Assembly (NCBI GenBank): GCA_017461565.1
Contig: JAFTXQ010000017.1
Location: 1 to 32,355 of the forward strand
Source of the DNA: Oscillospiraceae bacterium
GTDB lineage: Bacteria > Bacillota > Clostridia > Oscillospirales > Ruminococcaceae
Direction: 5' to 3'
DNA length: 32,355 nt
Of this stretch, positions 16,103 to 30,548 are shown in pieces. The notes beneath the pieces are model-generated. The model worked only from the letters and a program-made list of their open reading frames with translations, was not told the origin of the DNA and searched no databases. Numbering within the stretch: the stretch's first letter is position 1; each line of letters starts with the position of its first letter. The position numbers and the translations under genes were made by a program.

Positions 16103-17215
16103 ATGCTTTTAGAGGGCCAAGTGCGAATTCCTGCAGGATGTGCCATTTCAGGCTTCATCAGCAGAGATGGAAACAGGATCAATGGTAGTGAGATCGTCAA
16201 GTCGATCTCGTATATGCATGACCGTTCCAACGGTCTCGGCGGTGGATTTGCAGGATATGGCATATATCCCGAATATAAGGATCATTATGCATTTCATATC
16301 TTTTATGATTCAAACGAGGTACGTGAACAGACCGAGAAGTTTCTCGATCGTCATTTTGATGTGATAAACCTCAGCCGTATTCCTATAAGAAGAATCCCTT
16401 CTATAACCAATGAGCCGCTGATATGGAGATATTTCGTTGACCCGCGCCCCACGAAGATAGCGTCCTCGCAGCTTGATGAAAAGGAATATGTAGCCAAGTG
16501 TGTCATCAGGATAAACAACGATATAAAGGGTGCATATGTTTTTTCCAGCGGAAAAAATATGGGAGTATTCAAAGCGGTTGGATATCCCGAGGATGTTGGC
16601 CAATTCTACCGCCTTGACGAATATGACGGATATGCGTGGACAGCTCATGGAAGATATCCCACGAACACACCCGGCTGGTGGGGCGGAGCACATCCTTTCT
16701 CGCTGCTGGATTACTCTATCGTCCATAACGGTGAGATATCCTCTTATGACGCTAACCGCCGTTTCATTGAGATGTTCGGATACAAATGCACCTTGCTGAC
16801 CGATACAGAGGTCATCACATATATTTTTGACTGGCTCCACAGAAAACAGCAGCTTAGTCTTGAGGATATCGCCTCGGTCATCGCTGCACCTTTCTGGACG
16901 AAGATAGATGAGATCGGTCGCACTGACCCCGAACAGGCAGAAAAGCTGAGATATCTGCGCAACGCCCTTTCGGGACTGCTTATCACCGGTCCGTTTTCTA
17001 TAATTCTTGGCTACACAGGCGGAATTATGGCATTGAACGATCGACTGAAGCTGCGCTCTATGGTCGTTGCGGAAAAAGACGACAGGGTATATATCGCCAG
17101 CGAGGAGTGCGCCATCAGAGCCATCTGTCCCGATTGTGGAAACGTATGGTCCCCAAAGGGTGGAGAGCCCGTTGTGGTAACGCTTAATGAGGAGGGCAGA
17201 AAGAGATGTCTGTAA
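16103..17215 (+). CDS. Glutamate synthase, glutamine amidotransferase subunit
   Basis: This 370-aa class II amidotransferase corresponds to the N-terminal domain of classical GOGAT, here a separate protein as in archaeal-type split enzymes. It releases ammonia from glutamine for the FMN subunit encoded next. The start is the ATG at 16103, fixed by AAGGAGG upstream; an ATG at 16064 is inside the promoter -10 region and cannot be used. The likely nucleophile is Cys13 in IPAGCAISGFIS, so removal of about 12 residues would be needed to expose it, as in PurF-type enzymes. Other family motifs are GHxRYPTN-like TAHGRYPTNTPG, SIVHNGEI and LTDTEVI. It overlaps the next gene by 10 bp. Confidence 0.92.
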   Translation: MLLEGQVRIPAGCAISGFISRDGNRINGSEIVKSISYMHDRSNGLGGGFAGYGIYPEYKDHYAFHIFYDSNEVREQTEKFLDRHFDVINLSRIPIRRIPSITNEPLIWRYFVDPRPTKIASSQLDEKEYVAKCVIRINNDIKGAYVFSSGKNMGVFKAVGYPEDVGQFYRLDEYDGYAWTAHGRYPTNTPGWWGGAHPFSLLDYSIVHNGEISSYDANRRFIEMFGYKCTLLTDTEVITYIFDWLHRKQQLSLEDIASVIAAPFWTKIDEIGRTDPEQAEKLRYLRNALSGLLITGPFSIILGYTGGIMALNDRLKLRSMVVAEKDDRVYIASEECAIRAICPDCGNVWSPKGGEPVVVTLNEEGRKRCL

Positions 17216-18711
17216 ACTTTTTTCCTGCGGAATTTGAGATAATCCGCAATTATGATAAATGTATCGGCTGTCGTGCCTGTGAACGTCAATGCGCAAACGA
17301 GGTACACTATTACGATTCGGACTACAGCAAAATGTTGGCGCATGAAAACAAATGTGTAGATTGCCAACGCTGCGTCTGTCTTTGCCCTACAGGAGCACTG
17401 AAGATACAGCCGAATGCAAATGCTTTCAGACAAAGCGCAAATTATACTCAGCAGCTTATGCTTGAAAACTATCGCCAGGCAGAGAGCGGCGGTGTGCTGC
17501 TATCCTCTATGGGAACTCCCAAGGATTACCCCGTGTACTGGGATAAGATCCTGCTGAACGCATCTCAGGTAACGAACCCGCCTATCGACCCATTGCGCGA
17601 GCCTATGGAAACAAAGGTATTTCTCGGCAAAAAGCCGATCCCTATCAAAAAGAAAGCAGACGGCAGCATAGACACACATATAGAGCCTCACCTTGAGCTT
17701 GACATCCCCATTATGTTCTCGGCGATGTCCTACGGCTCTATCTCAAAGAATGCCCACGAAGCCCTTGCACGAGCCGCAGAGGAGCTAGGAACCTACTATA
17801 ACACAGGCGAGGGTGGTCTTCATAAGGATTTTTACAAATACGGAGATAACACCATCGTTCAGGTAGCATCGGGACGTTTTGGCGTATTCAAGGGATATCT
17901 TGACACAGGCGCCGCAATCGAGATCAAAATGGGTCAGGGCGCAAAGCCTGGTATTGGTGGACATCTCCCCGGCGAGAAGATCGCGGAGGACGTTTCCCGT
18001 ACAAGAATGATACCTATGGGAACGGACGCTATCTCACCTGCTCCCCATCATGATATATATTCTATTGAGGATTTAAGACAGCTTATTTTTTCGCTTAAAG
18101 AAGCTACCGAGTACAAAAAGCCTATCATCGTGAAGATAGCCGCAGTACATAATGTAGCAGCTATTGCCTCAGGCATTGCAAGATCAGGTGCGGATATCAT
18201 CGCGATAGACGGTTTCAGAGGTGGAACAGGTGCCGCTCCCACAAGAATAAGAGATAATGTGGGAATCCCGATCGAGCTTGCTCTTGCAGCAGTTGACGGC
18301 AGACTCCGCCACGAGGGCATCAGAAACGAAGTGTCTATTGTAGCAGCCGGTTCTATCAGAAGCTCCTCCGATGCAGTTAAGGCAATCGCTCTCGGAGCAG
18401 ACGCAGTGTATATCGCAACCCCTGCACTGCTGGCTATGGGATGTCACCTTTGCAGAAGCTGCCACAGCGGTAGGTGTAACTGGGGTATTGCAACGCAGCG
18501 CCCCGAGCTTGTAAAGCGGCTTAATCCCGATGTTGCATACAAGAGGCTTGTAAACCTTGTCAACGCATGGAACCATGAGATAAAAGAGATACTGGGCGGC
18601 ATGGGAATAAACTCTATCGAAGCACTCAGAGGTAACCGCCTTATGCTGAGAGGCATCGGTCTTACACAGAAAGAGCTTGATATTCTCGGAATAGCTCACG
18701 CCGGCGAATAA
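17206..18711 (+). CDS. gltB: Glutamate synthase, FMN/iron-sulfur synthase subunit
   Basis: This 501-aa subunit makes glutamate from 2-oxoglutarate and ammonia. An N-terminal ferredoxin domain carries two [4Fe-4S] motifs: C19, C22, C25, C29 and C50, C53, C56, C60. The FMN-binding synthase barrel (about 130-480) has SYGSISKNAHEAL, KMGQGAKPGIGG and DGFRGGTGAAP. The [3Fe-4S] ligands C413, C419 and C424 follow the C-x5-C-x4-C pattern of glutamate synthases. The central linker domain of bacterial GOGAT is absent and the amidotransferase and GXGXG domains are encoded separately. The fused ferredoxin domain suggests electrons arrive through iron-sulfur clusters from the neighbouring subunits. A 10-bp overlap with the upstream gene indicates coupled translation. 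Confidence 0.95.
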   Translation: MSVNFFPAEFEIIRNYDKCIGCRACERQCANEVHYYDSDYSKMLAHENKCVDCQRCVCLCPTGALKIQPNANAFRQSANYTQQLMLENYRQAESGGVLLSSMGTPKDYPVYWDKILLNASQVTNPPIDPLREPMETKVFLGKKPIPIKKKADGSIDTHIEPHLELDIPIMFSAMSYGSISKNAHEALARAAEELGTYYNTGEGGLHKDFYKYGDNTIVQVASGRFGVFKGYLDTGAAIEIKMGQGAKPGIGGHLPGEKIAEDVSRTRMIPMGTDAISPAPHHDIYSIEDLRQLIFSLKEATEYKKPIIVKIAAVHNVAAIASGIARSGADIIAIDGFRGGTGAAPTRIRDNVGIPIELALAAVDGRLRHEGIRNEVSIVAAGSIRSSSDAVKAIALGADAVYIATPALLAMGCHLCRSCHSGRCNWGIATQRPELVKRLNPDVAYKRLVNLVNAWNHEIKEILGGMGINSIEALRGNRLMLRGIGLTQKELDILGIAHAGE

Positions 18712-18730
18712 ATGAACGGAGGCAACTAAA

Positions 18731-19180
18731 ATGAAAAAGGTATATGTGAATGAGGAACGCTGTCTTGGCTGTCACTTATGCGAGTTCTACTGTTCATTTG
18801 CGGGCGGCGGCGAAACGGATATGGCAAAGGCGTTCAAGCTCGGCAGAGTGGTCGCTCCTCGTGTGCGCATCGAGGAGAGCAAGGATATAAACTTCGCTGT
18901 TCAGTGCAGGCACTGCGAAGACCCCCTATGCGTAAAGAGCTGTATTGCGGGCGCACTCACCAAAAAGAACGGCATGGTCGAGATCGACAAAGCGAAGTGC
19001 GTTGGTTGCTACACCTGCGTGCTGGTATGTCCCTACGGCTGTATAGCCCCTGATAAGAAATCAGGAGGCAAGACCGTCACAAAATGTGAGCTTTGCCTTA
19101 ATTCCGCAGCGGGAGAGCCAGCATGTGTCAAGGGCTGCCCGAACAAGGCTATAGTATACGAGGAGAGGGGCGAGCAGTAA
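18731..19180 (+). CDS. Four-cluster ferredoxin-like electron transfer subunit
   Basis: This 149-aa protein of the HycB/DmsB type has sixteen cysteines in four [4Fe-4S] motifs: C11/C14/C17/C21, then groups in CRHCEDPLCVKSC, CVGCYTCVLVCP and CELCLNSAAGEPACVKGCP. It lies between the synthase barrel gene and a pyridine-nucleotide flavoprotein, so it most likely carries electrons between them within the glutamate synthase complex. Its stop codon overlaps the next start (TAATG). It could serve other partners, but the tight packing argues for this complex. Confidence 0.9.
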   Translation: MKKVYVNEERCLGCHLCEFYCSFAGGGETDMAKAFKLGRVVAPRVRIEESKDINFAVQCRHCEDPLCVKSCIAGALTKKNGMVEIDKAKCVGCYTCVLVCPYGCIAPDKKSGGKTVTKCELCLNSAAGEPACVKGCPNKAIVYEERGEQ

Positions 19181-20414
19181 TGAAATATGTAATTATAGGA
19201 AACTCCGCCGCAGGTATCGGCGCAGTTCAGGGAATCCGTGAACTTGACAAAGACGGAGATATCACCATGATCTCGGACGAGAACTATCATACATATTCAC
19301 GTCCTCTGATCTCCTACTGGTTGAAGGGCGATGTTACCGAAGAAGGCATGAAATACCGCCCGAATGAGTTTTACACAGAAAACAAAGTGAACGCTCTGCT
19401 AGGAAAAAAAGTCGTTTCTATCGATAAGAAAAACAAGACTGTACTTATGGATGACGCCAGCGTAACAGAATACGACAAGCTGCTGGTTGCTACAGGCTCT
19501 GACCCGTTTGTACCGCAGCTTGAGGGGCTTGACAAAGTAAAGAACAAATTCACCTTTATGAAGATGGACGATGTTAGAGCAGTAAGAGAGCGGCTTAGCA
19601 AAAACTCAAAGGTACTTATTATCGGAGCGGGTCTTATCGGATTAAAAGCAGCAGAAGCAATGGTAAGGTTCACAAATAACATCACTGTGATAGATCTATC
19701 GGAACGTATCCTACCTGCTGTGCTTAATGAAGAAGCTTCACACATCATGAAGCACCATATTGAGACTACAGGGGTGCGTTTTGTACTCGGTACAACCGTA
19801 AAGGAATTTTCCGAAAACACTGCAACCCTGACCAATGGAGATAGTATAGATTTCGATATACTTATCCTTGCTGTCGGAGTTCGTCCCAATACCGAACTTA
19901 TCGATGCTATCGGCGGAAAGGTCGATAGAGGAATAGTTACTGATGACACCCAGGCAGTAAAGGGGTTTTCCGATATATATGCCGCAGGCGACTGCACAAA
20001 AAGCCATGACATCACAAGCAATACGGACAAGATGATCGCAATACTTCCCAATGCGTTTATGCAAGGAAATGTTGCAGGAAAGAATATGGCAGGCGGTGTG
20101 GCACATTATACTAATGCGTTTCCGATGAATGCCGCAGGCTTTTTCGGCCTGCATATAATTACTGCAGGCTCTTATTCGGGCGAGGAACACACCGCGATAA
20201 GCGAAAGTGGTTACAAAAATCTGTTCATTGCAGACAACAAGCTTAAGGGTTTTATTTTAATGGGAGATATGATAAATAATGCAGGTATCTATACCTCGCT
20301 TGTGAGAGAACAGACACCACTCAATGAGGTAGATCTCGCGTTGCTGCTGGAAAAGCCTGCACTGATGGCATTTCCTGCAGAATACAGAAAAGAAAAATTG
20401 GGAGGGCAGAGATA

Positions 20415-20415
<1 letters not shown>
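19180..20415 (+). CDS. NAD(P)/FAD-dependent oxidoreductase of the glutamate synthase complex
   Basis: This 411-aa flavoprotein probably feeds electrons from NAD(P)H into the glutamate synthase in place of the usual GltD. The start is the ATG at 19180 (MKYVIIGNSAAGIGAVQGI), overlapping the preceding TAA; GAGGAGAGGGG is its ribosome-binding site. An ATG 57 bp upstream lies within the ferredoxin gene. The N-terminal FAD fold has GNSAAG, the NAD(P) fold has GAGLIGLKAAEA (about 148-159), and the second FAD motif is DIYAAGDC. It belongs to the NADH-dependent nitrite/rubredoxin reductase-like group and lacks the N-terminal ferredoxin domain of GltD; that role is taken by the preceding gene. Confidence 0.93.
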
Positions 20416-23479
<3,064 letters not shown>

Positions 23480-23491
23480 GGAGGGATCTTA

Positions 23492-24784
23492 ATGTCAAAC
23501 TGTGCTGTGGTAGGAATCAATTGGGGCGATGAGGGCAAGGGCCGTATGGTTGATCTGCTGACAAAAGACTATGATGTTGTTGTACGCTTTCAAGGCGGCG
23601 GAAACGCAGGACATACCGTTATCAATGAGAATGGAAAGTTTGCACTTCATCTGCTACCCTCAGGTGTTTTCAGAAAGGGCGTTGTAAATGTTCTCGGAAA
23701 CAGTGTTGCTCTGGATCCTGAAAACCTGATAAAAGAAATACAAGAGGTAACATCAAAAGGTGTAGCGATCACCCCCGATAACCTCATGATAAGCGACCGT
23801 GCTTCGCTGCTGCTTCCCTGGCACCGTGAGCTGGATGAACTGGAGGAGCAGCGTCTGGCGGACAAAAAATACGGTTCGACCAAACAGGGCATCGCTCCGT
23901 TCTACTCGGATAAGTATCAGAAAAAAACTATTCTGGCAGGCGAACTGTTCTATCCCGATGAATTGAGAGAGCATTTAAGGGAACTTCTTGAATGGAAGAA
24001 CCTGACGATCACAAGGGTATATGGTGCAAAGCCGTATACTACGGATATGCTTGAGGAATGGCTGAGTAAATATTGTAATAAGATCAAGCCCTTTATCTCC
24101 GATGTGGGAGCTTACCTGACTCAAGCGCAGGCCGATGGGAAAAACATTCTTTTCGAGGCACAGCTTGGTTCATTAAGGGATATTGACCATGGTATCTTCC
24201 CTTACACTACCTCCTCAAATACACTCGCCGCTTATGCGCCTATCGGTGCGGGTGTGCCGAGCGCAAAGCTGGATGACATCATCGGCATTGTTAAGGCCTA
24301 TTCCACTTGTGTTGGAGAAGGTCCTTTCGTTTGTGAGATGTTCGGAGATGAGGCGGATAAGCTTCGTCAGATGGGTTTTGAATATGGCGCAAAAACAGGT
24401 CGCCCCCGTCGGGTAGGTCCGCTTGATATAGTTGCTACCAGATATGGTGTTGAAATGCAGGGGGCGACAGCTATCGCGATCACCAAGCTCGATATCCTGA
24501 GCTATATGGATAAAATTCCTGTATGTACACATTATCTGCTGAACGGAAAGCAGACAGATAGTTTCCCTTTTCCTACAGCGCTGAAAAACGCCCAGCCTGT
24601 TATAGAGTATTTTGATGGTTGGAAGTGTGATATTTCCCATGTCCGCAAGTGGGAGGAGCTTCCTGTACAGGCACAGGAATATATCGCCTTTATCGAAAAA
24701 CAGATCGGCTGCCCGATAAAATATATTTCTGTCGGTGCTGAGAGAGATAGTATTATAATCAGAAACACGGAGGATATGACATGA
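23492..24784 (+). CDS. purA: Adenylosuccinate synthetase
   Basis: PurA condenses IMP and aspartate to adenylosuccinate with GTP, the first step to AMP. The 430-aa length is normal. The catalytic P-loop WGDEGKG (11-17) holds Asp13, and GGGNAGHTV contains His41. The GTP-binding C-terminal region has TKLDIL. AAGGAGGGA precedes the start. It overlaps purB by 4 bp (ATGA). With guaA in the opposite operon, both branches from IMP are encoded in this locus. Confidence 0.98.
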   Translation: MSNCAVVGINWGDEGKGRMVDLLTKDYDVVVRFQGGGNAGHTVINENGKFALHLLPSGVFRKGVVNVLGNSVALDPENLIKEIQEVTSKGVAITPDNLMISDRASLLLPWHRELDELEEQRLADKKYGSTKQGIAPFYSDKYQKKTILAGELFYPDELREHLRELLEWKNLTITRVYGAKPYTTDMLEEWLSKYCNKIKPFISDVGAYLTQAQADGKNILFEAQLGSLRDIDHGIFPYTTSSNTLAAYAPIGAGVPSAKLDDIIGIVKAYSTCVGEGPFVCEMFGDEADKLRQMGFEYGAKTGRPRRVGPLDIVATRYGVEMQGATAIAITKLDILSYMDKIPVCTHYLLNGKQTDSFPFPTALKNAQPVIEYFDGWKCDISHVRKWEELPVQAQEYIAFIEKQIGCPIKYISVGAERDSIIIRNTEDMT

Positions 24785-26196
24785 CAGACAGATATGAATC
24801 GCCATTATCATCACGCTACGCTTCAGAATATATGCTGAAATTATTTTCGGCAGATGCACGCTATCAGACCTGGCGCAAACTATGGACGGCTTTGGCTAAA
24901 GCGGAGATGAAGCTTGGACTTCCTGTTACAACAGAGCAGATTGAGGAGCTTTCGGCACATATCGAGGATATCGATTACGAATGTGTAAAGCAACGAGAAA
25001 AGGAAGTGCGCCATGATGTTATGGCTCATGTGTACGCTTACGGCAAGGCGGCTCCGACAGCTGCAGGAATTATTCATTTAGGTGCAACGAGCTGCTACGT
25101 TACCGATAATGCCGACCTGATTATTTATAGAGATGCTCTGCGCTATCTGCGTGCAGAGCTTTTGGGCGTTTTGGCAAATCTTGCTGATTTCGCCGAGAAA
25201 TATAAAGCGATGCCCACACTTGGATACACGCACTATCAGCCTGCTCAGCCGACTACGGTAGGTAAGCGTGCGTCGCTTTGGATGCAGGAACTGCTTTCCG
25301 ATCTCGACGAGATAGATTTTGCACTTGCTAATATAAAATTTCTCGGCTGCCGTGGTACAACAGGCACTGAAGCAAGCTTTATCGAACTGTTTAACGGTGA
25401 TTCATCCAAAATAGATCAAATGAACAGTCTTATTGCTGCCGATTTCGGGTTCAATGAATGCTACGATGTCTGTGGTCAGACTTATCCCCGCAAGGTGGAC
25501 AGCCGTATATTGAATGCTCTGTCCTCAATTGCACAAAGCTGTTATCGTATGGCAAATGATATCCGTCTGCTGCAGCATGATCGTCAGCTTGAAGAACCGT
25601 TTGAAAAGGATCAGATAGGCTCGTCAGCGATGGCATATAAGCGTAATCCTATGCGCTGCGAACGTATATGCTCACTGGCACGATATCTGATTGCTGATGC
25701 TGCAAATGCACCTATGACTGCCGCAACGCAGTGGCTGGAACGGACGCTCGATGATTCGGCAAACCGCCGTATCTCTCTGCCCGAAGGCTTCCTGTGTGCA
25801 GACGCTATTCTGAGACTGGCTCAAAATGTTACAAATGGTCTTTTTGTTAATGAAAAGATGATCGAGAAAACGCTGAAGGAATATCTGCCGTTTATCGCCA
25901 CTGAAAACCTTATGATGGAGGCGGTTAAACGCGGAGGTGATCGTCAACAGCTGCATGAGATAATACGCAGATGCTCGATGGAGGCGTCAGCAAAGATGAA
26001 AAACGGCGAAGAATGCGACCTGCTTGACCGCCTTGCGGCAGAAAAAGAGTTCGGACTTACCGAAAGTGAAATTCAGGAGCTGCTTGATCCATCCCTTTAT
26101 GTAGGACGCTGCCCCGAACAGACACAAGCATTTGTGGATAAAATAAGACCGCTGCTTGCTGATGTAACAGCAAAAGCGGCAGAGATAGAGCTATAA
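24781..26196 (+). CDS. purB: Adenylosuccinate lyase
   Basis: PurB releases fumarate from both SAICAR and adenylosuccinate. The 471-aa protein belongs to the fumarase/aspartase superfamily. Its signature loop is GSSAMAYKRNPMRCE (280-294); the usual Pro after Met is Ala here, a mild departure. Other motifs are HLGATSCYVTDNAD and TLGYTHYQPAQPTTVGKR, which includes a catalytic His. It overlaps purA by 4 bp and has GGAGGA within the purA end. Confidence 0.98.
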   Translation: MTDRYESPLSSRYASEYMLKLFSADARYQTWRKLWTALAKAEMKLGLPVTTEQIEELSAHIEDIDYECVKQREKEVRHDVMAHVYAYGKAAPTAAGIIHLGATSCYVTDNADLIIYRDALRYLRAELLGVLANLADFAEKYKAMPTLGYTHYQPAQPTTVGKRASLWMQELLSDLDEIDFALANIKFLGCRGTTGTEASFIELFNGDSSKIDQMNSLIAADFGFNECYDVCGQTYPRKVDSRILNALSSIAQSCYRMANDIRLLQHDRQLEEPFEKDQIGSSAMAYKRNPMRCERICSLARYLIADAANAPMTAATQWLERTLDDSANRRISLPEGFLCADAILRLAQNVTNGLFVNEKMIEKTLKEYLPFIATENLMMEAVKRGGDRQQLHEIIRRCSMEASAKMKNGEECDLLDRLAAEKEFGLTESEIQELLDPSLYVGRCPEQTQAFVDKIRPLLADVTAKAAEIEL

Positions 26197-26212
26197 GAAA
26201 AGAGATGATCAA

Positions 26213-27307
26213 ATGGCAACGGAATACAACAGAAAGATCATATTGGAGGACGGTCAGGAATACTATGGCTATGCTTTTGGAAGCACCTGCGACAAAGTAT
26301 GCGAGATAGTATTCAACACCTCTATGGTGGGATATCAGGAGATTATTTCCGATCCCTCCTACACCTATCAGGCTGTAGTAATGACATATCCGCTTATAGG
26401 AAGCTATGGTATGGCAGAGGAGGATTATGAAACCGATGCACCCTCCATCGGTGCACTTGTCGTTCACGAATACAATGACCTCCCTTCAAATTTCAGAAGC
26501 GTTTCAACTCTGTCTGAGGTAATGGAGCAATATAATATTCCCGGCATCTATGGTGTGGATACCAGAAAACTTACCCGCTCCATTCGTGACGGGGGCAGCC
26601 GAAAGGCTCTTATATGCTCCTGTGATGTCAGTCTGAATAGAGGTCTTTCTATCTTGCACAGTACCGATATCCCCCGTGACGCAGTATCGCTCGTAAGTCG
26701 AAAGACGATATATAACAGCGAGCTGGAAAATGCAGAATTTCATGTAGTCGCCATTGATTGCGGTATGAAGCAGAACATTGTGAGGACACTCAACAGAAAG
26801 GGCTGTGATGTTACCATTGTTCCGTGGAATACAAGCGCCGAGGAGATAATCAGACTGTCGCCCGACGGCATATTTATCTCCAATGGTCCCGGAGATCCTG
26901 CCGATGTTCGTCAGACTATTGATACCGCAAGGTCACTCTTCGGAAAATATCCCGTTTTCGGAATTTGTCTCGGACATCAGATAATATCGCTTGCTTATGG
27001 TGCAAGAACATACAAACTGAAATTCGGTCACAGGGGTGGTAATCACCCTGTGCGCGACCTTGAAACAGGCAAAATAGAGATCACATCTCAAAACCACTCC
27101 TATGCTGTAGATATCGAAAGCATAAAAAACACACCCCTTACCGTTACACATATCAATATCCTTGATAATACAGTAGAGGGTGTAAAATGCGAAAGGGATA
27201 AGGTGTTCAGCGTACAGTATCATCCCGAAAGCGCACCCGGTCCTCAGGACAGCGATTACCTGTTCAATCGTTTTATCAAGCTGATGGAGGAAAATAAAAA
27301 TGTCTAA
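26213..27307 (+). CDS. carA: Carbamoyl-phosphate synthase small subunit
   Basis: CarA hydrolyses glutamine and passes ammonia to CarB to make carbamoyl phosphate for pyrimidines and arginine. The 364-aa protein has the N-terminal CPSase domain ([20 protein letters not shown]) and a class I amidotransferase domain with Cys252 (GICLGHQ) and His/Glu in [17 protein letters not shown] upstream is a moderate ribosome-binding site. It overlaps carB by 8 bp. Confidence 0.98.
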   Translation: MATEYNRKIILEDGQEYYGYAFGSTCDKVCEIVFNTSMVGYQEIISDPSYTYQAVVMTYPLIGSYGMAEEDYETDAPSIGALVVHEYNDLPSNFRSVSTLSEVMEQYNIPGIYGVDTRKLTRSIRDGGSRKALICSCDVSLNRGLSILHSTDIPRDAVSLVSRKTIYNSELENAEFHVVAIDCGMKQNIVRTLNRKGCDVTIVPWNTSAEEIIRLSPDGIFISNGPGDPADVRQTIDTARSLFGKYPVFGICLGHQIISLAYGARTYKLKFGHRGGNHPVRDLETGKIEITSQNHSYAVDIESIKNTPLTVTHINILDNTVEGVKCERDKVFSVQYHPESAPGPQDSDYLFNRFIKLMEENKNV

Positions 27308-30300
27308 AAGAACGGATATTAAAAAGATACTTGTAATCGGATCGGGGCCAATCGTTATCGGTCAGGCAGCAGAATTTGACTACGCAGGAACTCAGGCTTG
27401 CCTTGCTTTGAAGGAGGAGGGCTATGAGGTGATTCTCTGCAATTCGAATCCCGCAACTATTATGACGGACATCGCCATTGCCGACAAGGTTTATATGGAA
27501 CCGCTAAACCTTGAATACATTGCAAAAATAGTGCGATATGAGCGTCCTGACGCTATTCTTCCCGGAATAGGCGGACAGACAGGCCTTAATCTTGCAATGC
27601 AGCTTGAGAAAAAAGGCATCCTGAAGGAGTGCAGGACAGAGCTGCTGGGCACTAAAAGCAGCAGTATCGAGCAAGCCGAGGACAGAGAGCTTTTCAAAAA
27701 GCTGTGTGAAAGGCTCGGAGAACCGGTGCTTCCATCAGATATTGCAAACACCGTCGAGGACGGACTTCGTATCGTACAGGACATAGGATATCCTGTGGTG
27801 CTGCGCCCTGCATTCACTCTTGGCGGCACAGGCGGCGGTTTTGCAGACAACGAGGAAGAATTTATATCTCTTATGAAGAACGGGCTTGCTCTTTCACCAG
27901 TGCATCAGGTGCTGGTCGAGAAAAGCATCAAAGGATATAAGGAGATAGAATACGAGGTCATTCGTGACAAAAATGACACTGCAATAACAATATGTAACAT
28001 GGAAAATCTTGACCCTGTGGGAATACACACAGGCGATTCTATAGTAGTATGCCCATCGCAGACACTTACGAACAAGGAATATCAGATGCTTCGTGACAGT
28101 GCATTGAAGATAATACGAGCCCTCAAGATAGAAGGCGGCTGTAATGTTCAATTTGCACTGGACACAAAATCTTTCCAATACTACCTCATCGAAGTAAACC
28201 CCAGGGTATCACGCTCTTCAGCACTTGCCTCAAAAGCAAGCGGATATCCTATAGCAAGGGTATCTGCAAAGATAGGTGTCGGTATGACGCTGGATGAGAT
28301 AAGGATAGCCAATACACCGGCTGCGTTTGAGCCGACGCTCGATTACATCGTGACAAAAATGCCTCGCTTCCCATTCGACAAATTCACAGATGCAAGTAAC
28401 TCCCTCGGTACGCAGATGAAAGCTACGGGAGAGGTCATGAGCATCGGCAGAACAGCTGAGGAAAGCTTGCTGAAAGCGATACGTTCCCTTGAGATCGGGC
28501 TTTGTCACCTGCATCACCCGAAATTCGACAGCGTGGATACAGATATGATGCTCAGCTATGTTAAAAATGGCTCTGACGACCGCATTTATGCTATAGCGGA
28601 GCTGTTGCGCAGAGGCGTCTCTCATAAGACGATAAACGAAATAACAGGCATCGATATGTTTTTTATAAGCAAGCTAAGCAATATAATCGACATGGAGAGA
28701 AAGCTTATCAACAGCGTTTCAGATAAGGATATTCTCCTGAAAGCCAAAAAGCTTGGTTTCTCAGACAAAGCTATTGCAGATCTATGGGGACTTCCTGAAA
28801 AAGACGTATCTGCTTTGCGCAGGAAAACGGGCGTTCTTCCGGTCTACAAGATGATAGACACCTGCGCTTCCGAATTTGACAGCTATATACCGTATTTTTA
28901 CTCAACTTATGATGAGGAGAACGAATCAATTATTTCCGACAGAAAAAAGATAGTGGTCTTGGGCTCCGGCCCTATCCGTATCGGGCAGGGAGTGGAATTC
29001 GACTATTCCACCGTTCATGCTGTTGACACCATCAGAAAATCAGGCTACGAAGCAATTGTGATCAACAACAATCCCGAGACCGTATCCACTGATTATACCT
29101 GCTCGGATAAGCTGTATTTTGAACCTCTCTGTCCCGAGGATGTTATGAATATAATCGAGCTTGAGCAACCCATCGGCGTTATTGTGACTCTTGGCGGTCA
29201 GACAGCGGTAAATCTTGCTGAGCCTTTATCTGAACGTGGAGTGAAAATAATAGGTACAGATTGCGATGCGATAGCAAAAGCAGAAAACAGAGAACTGTTC
29301 GAGAAGCTGCTTATCAGCCTTGATATCCCTCAGCCCAAAGGTGCTGCGGTTACAAATATAGAAGACGGAATCGCTGCCGCTGCCGAAATAGGATATCCGG
29401 TACTGGTGCGTCCCAGCTTTGTTCTTGGCGGCAGAGCAATGCAGATAGTGGCAAAGGAAGAGGACCTGCGACACTATCTGAAAACGGCAGTTGAGATAGA
29501 TGCTGACAGACCTGTGCTGGTGGATAAATATATCCGTGGCAAGGAAGTGGAAGTAGACGCTGTCTGCGACGGCGAAAATGTTTTTGTGCCTGGTATCATG
29601 GAATTGGTCGAGCGTACAGGTATCCACTCTGGTGATTCAATAAGCGTATATCCTACCTACAGCATATCACAGAAGGTGAAGGATACTATCCTTGATTATA
29701 CTAAGCGGCTCGGCAGAGGAATAGGGATCGTTGGGCTATTCAATATCCAGTTTATTGTAGACAGGAACGAAAATGTGTATATTATAGAGGTCAATCCTCG
29801 TTCTTCAAGAACTGTTCCATTCCTATCAAAGGCTACGGGCTATACTCTTGCTGATATAGCCACTCTTGCTATACTTGGGGTCAGTCTGCCGCAGCAGGGT
29901 ATAACCGAGGTGTACCCTAAAGAAAAAGAACGCTGGTATGTAAAAGCTCCTGCTTTCTCGTTCTCAAAGCTCAGAGGAATGGACAGCTATTTGTCTCCTG
30001 AAATGAAATCCACAGGTGAGGCGATCGGTTATGACGATAAGCTTCACCGTGCTATGTATAAAGCAATGATCGCTTCGGGAATAAAGCTGCAGAATTATGG
30101 AACGGTAGTCGTCACTCTTGCCGATGAGGACAAGGAGGAGGCTCTCCCGCTTGTAAAACGCTTTTATGATATGGGATTTAATATAGAAGCAACGATAGGT
30201 ACAGCTAATTTTCTCAAAGAACACGGTATCCGAACGCGAATTCGCAGAAAACTCAGTGAAGGAAGCGAAGAGATACTCGACTCTATCCGTGCAGGCTATG

Positions 30301-30479
30301 TCAGCTATATCATCAATACCCGAGCTGTTTTTTCCGGAGTTCATTTCAAGGATGGAGCGGCGATACGCCGATGCGCCAACGAAAACAATATCACTATGCT
30401 TAGCTCACTGGATACGGTAAAGGTTCTGCTTGATGTGCTTGAGGAGGTCACGATCGGAATCTCCACTATTGACAAGTAA
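27300..30479 (+). CDS. carB: Carbamoyl-phosphate synthase large subunit
   Basis: CarB uses two ATP, bicarbonate and ammonia to make carbamoyl phosphate. The 1059-aa protein shows the duplicated architecture: the first synthetase half (about 1-400, [20 protein letters not shown]), an oligomerisation region (about 400-550), the second half (about 550-935, [20 protein letters not shown]) and a C-terminal MGS-like allosteric domain (about 935-1059). Both ATP-grasp halves look intact. GGAGGA upstream lies inside carA. The arginine and pyrimidine partner genes are not in this window; the only other pyrimidine gene is pyrG. Confidence 0.98.
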   Translation: MSKRTDIKKILVIGSGPIVIGQAAEFDYAGTQACLALKEEGYEVILCNSNPATIMTDIAIADKVYMEPLNLEYIAKIVRYERPDAILPGIGGQTGLNLAMQLEKKGILKECRTELLGTKSSSIEQAEDRELFKKLCERLGEPVLPSDIANTVEDGLRIVQDIGYPVVLRPAFTLGGTGGGFADNEEEFISLMKNGLALSPVHQVLVEKSIKGYKEIEYEVIRDKNDTAITICNMENLDPVGIHTGDSIVVCPSQTLTNKEYQMLRDSALKIIRALKIEGGCNVQFALDTKSFQYYLIEVNPRVSRSSALASKASGYPIARVSAKIGVGMTLDEIRIANTPAAFEPTLDYIVTKMPRFPFDKFTDASNSLGTQMKATGEVMSIGRTAEESLLKAIRSLEIGLCHLHHPKFDSVDTDMMLSYVKNGSDDRIYAIAELLRRGVSHKTINEITGIDMFFISKLSNIIDMERKLINSVSDKDILLKAKKLGFSDKAIADLWGLPEKDVSALRRKTGVLPVYKMIDTCASEFDSYIPYFYSTYDEENESIISDRKKIVVLGSGPIRIGQGVEFDYSTVHAVDTIRKSGYEAIVINNNPETVSTDYTCSDKLYFEPLCPEDVMNIIELEQPIGVIVTLGGQTAVNLAEPLSERGVKIIGTDCDAIAKAENRELFEKLLISLDIPQPKGAAVTNIEDGIAAAAEIGYPVLVRPSFVLGGRAMQIVAKEEDLRHYLKTAVEIDADRPVLVDKYIRGKEVEVDAVCDGENVFVPGIMELVERTGIHSGDSISVYPTYSISQKVKDTILDYTKRLGRGIGIVGLFNIQFIVDRNENVYIIEVNPRSSRTVPFLSKATGYTLADIATLAILGVSLPQQGITEVYPKEKERWYVKAPAFSFSKLRGMDSYLSPEMKSTGEAIGYDDKLHRAMYKAMIASGIKLQNYGTVVVTLADEDKEEALPLVKRFYDMGFNIEATIGTANFLKEHGIRTRIRRKLSEGSEEILDSIRAGYVSYIINTRAVFSGVHFKDGAAIRRCANENNITMLSSLDTVKVLLDVLEEVTIGISTIDK

Positions 30480-30548
30480 TGCAGAACAGCAGAGCGCTTG
30501 CTTTGAGTATAGTTTTTGTGTAGTAAAGAGAATTGTAAGGAGGGGCAC

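Noticed and set aside
16310-17296. 328-codon open frame on - across the glutamate synthase amidotransferase gene
   Set aside because: Antisense shadow; no ribosome-binding site or recognisable motifs, and the + gene is convincing.
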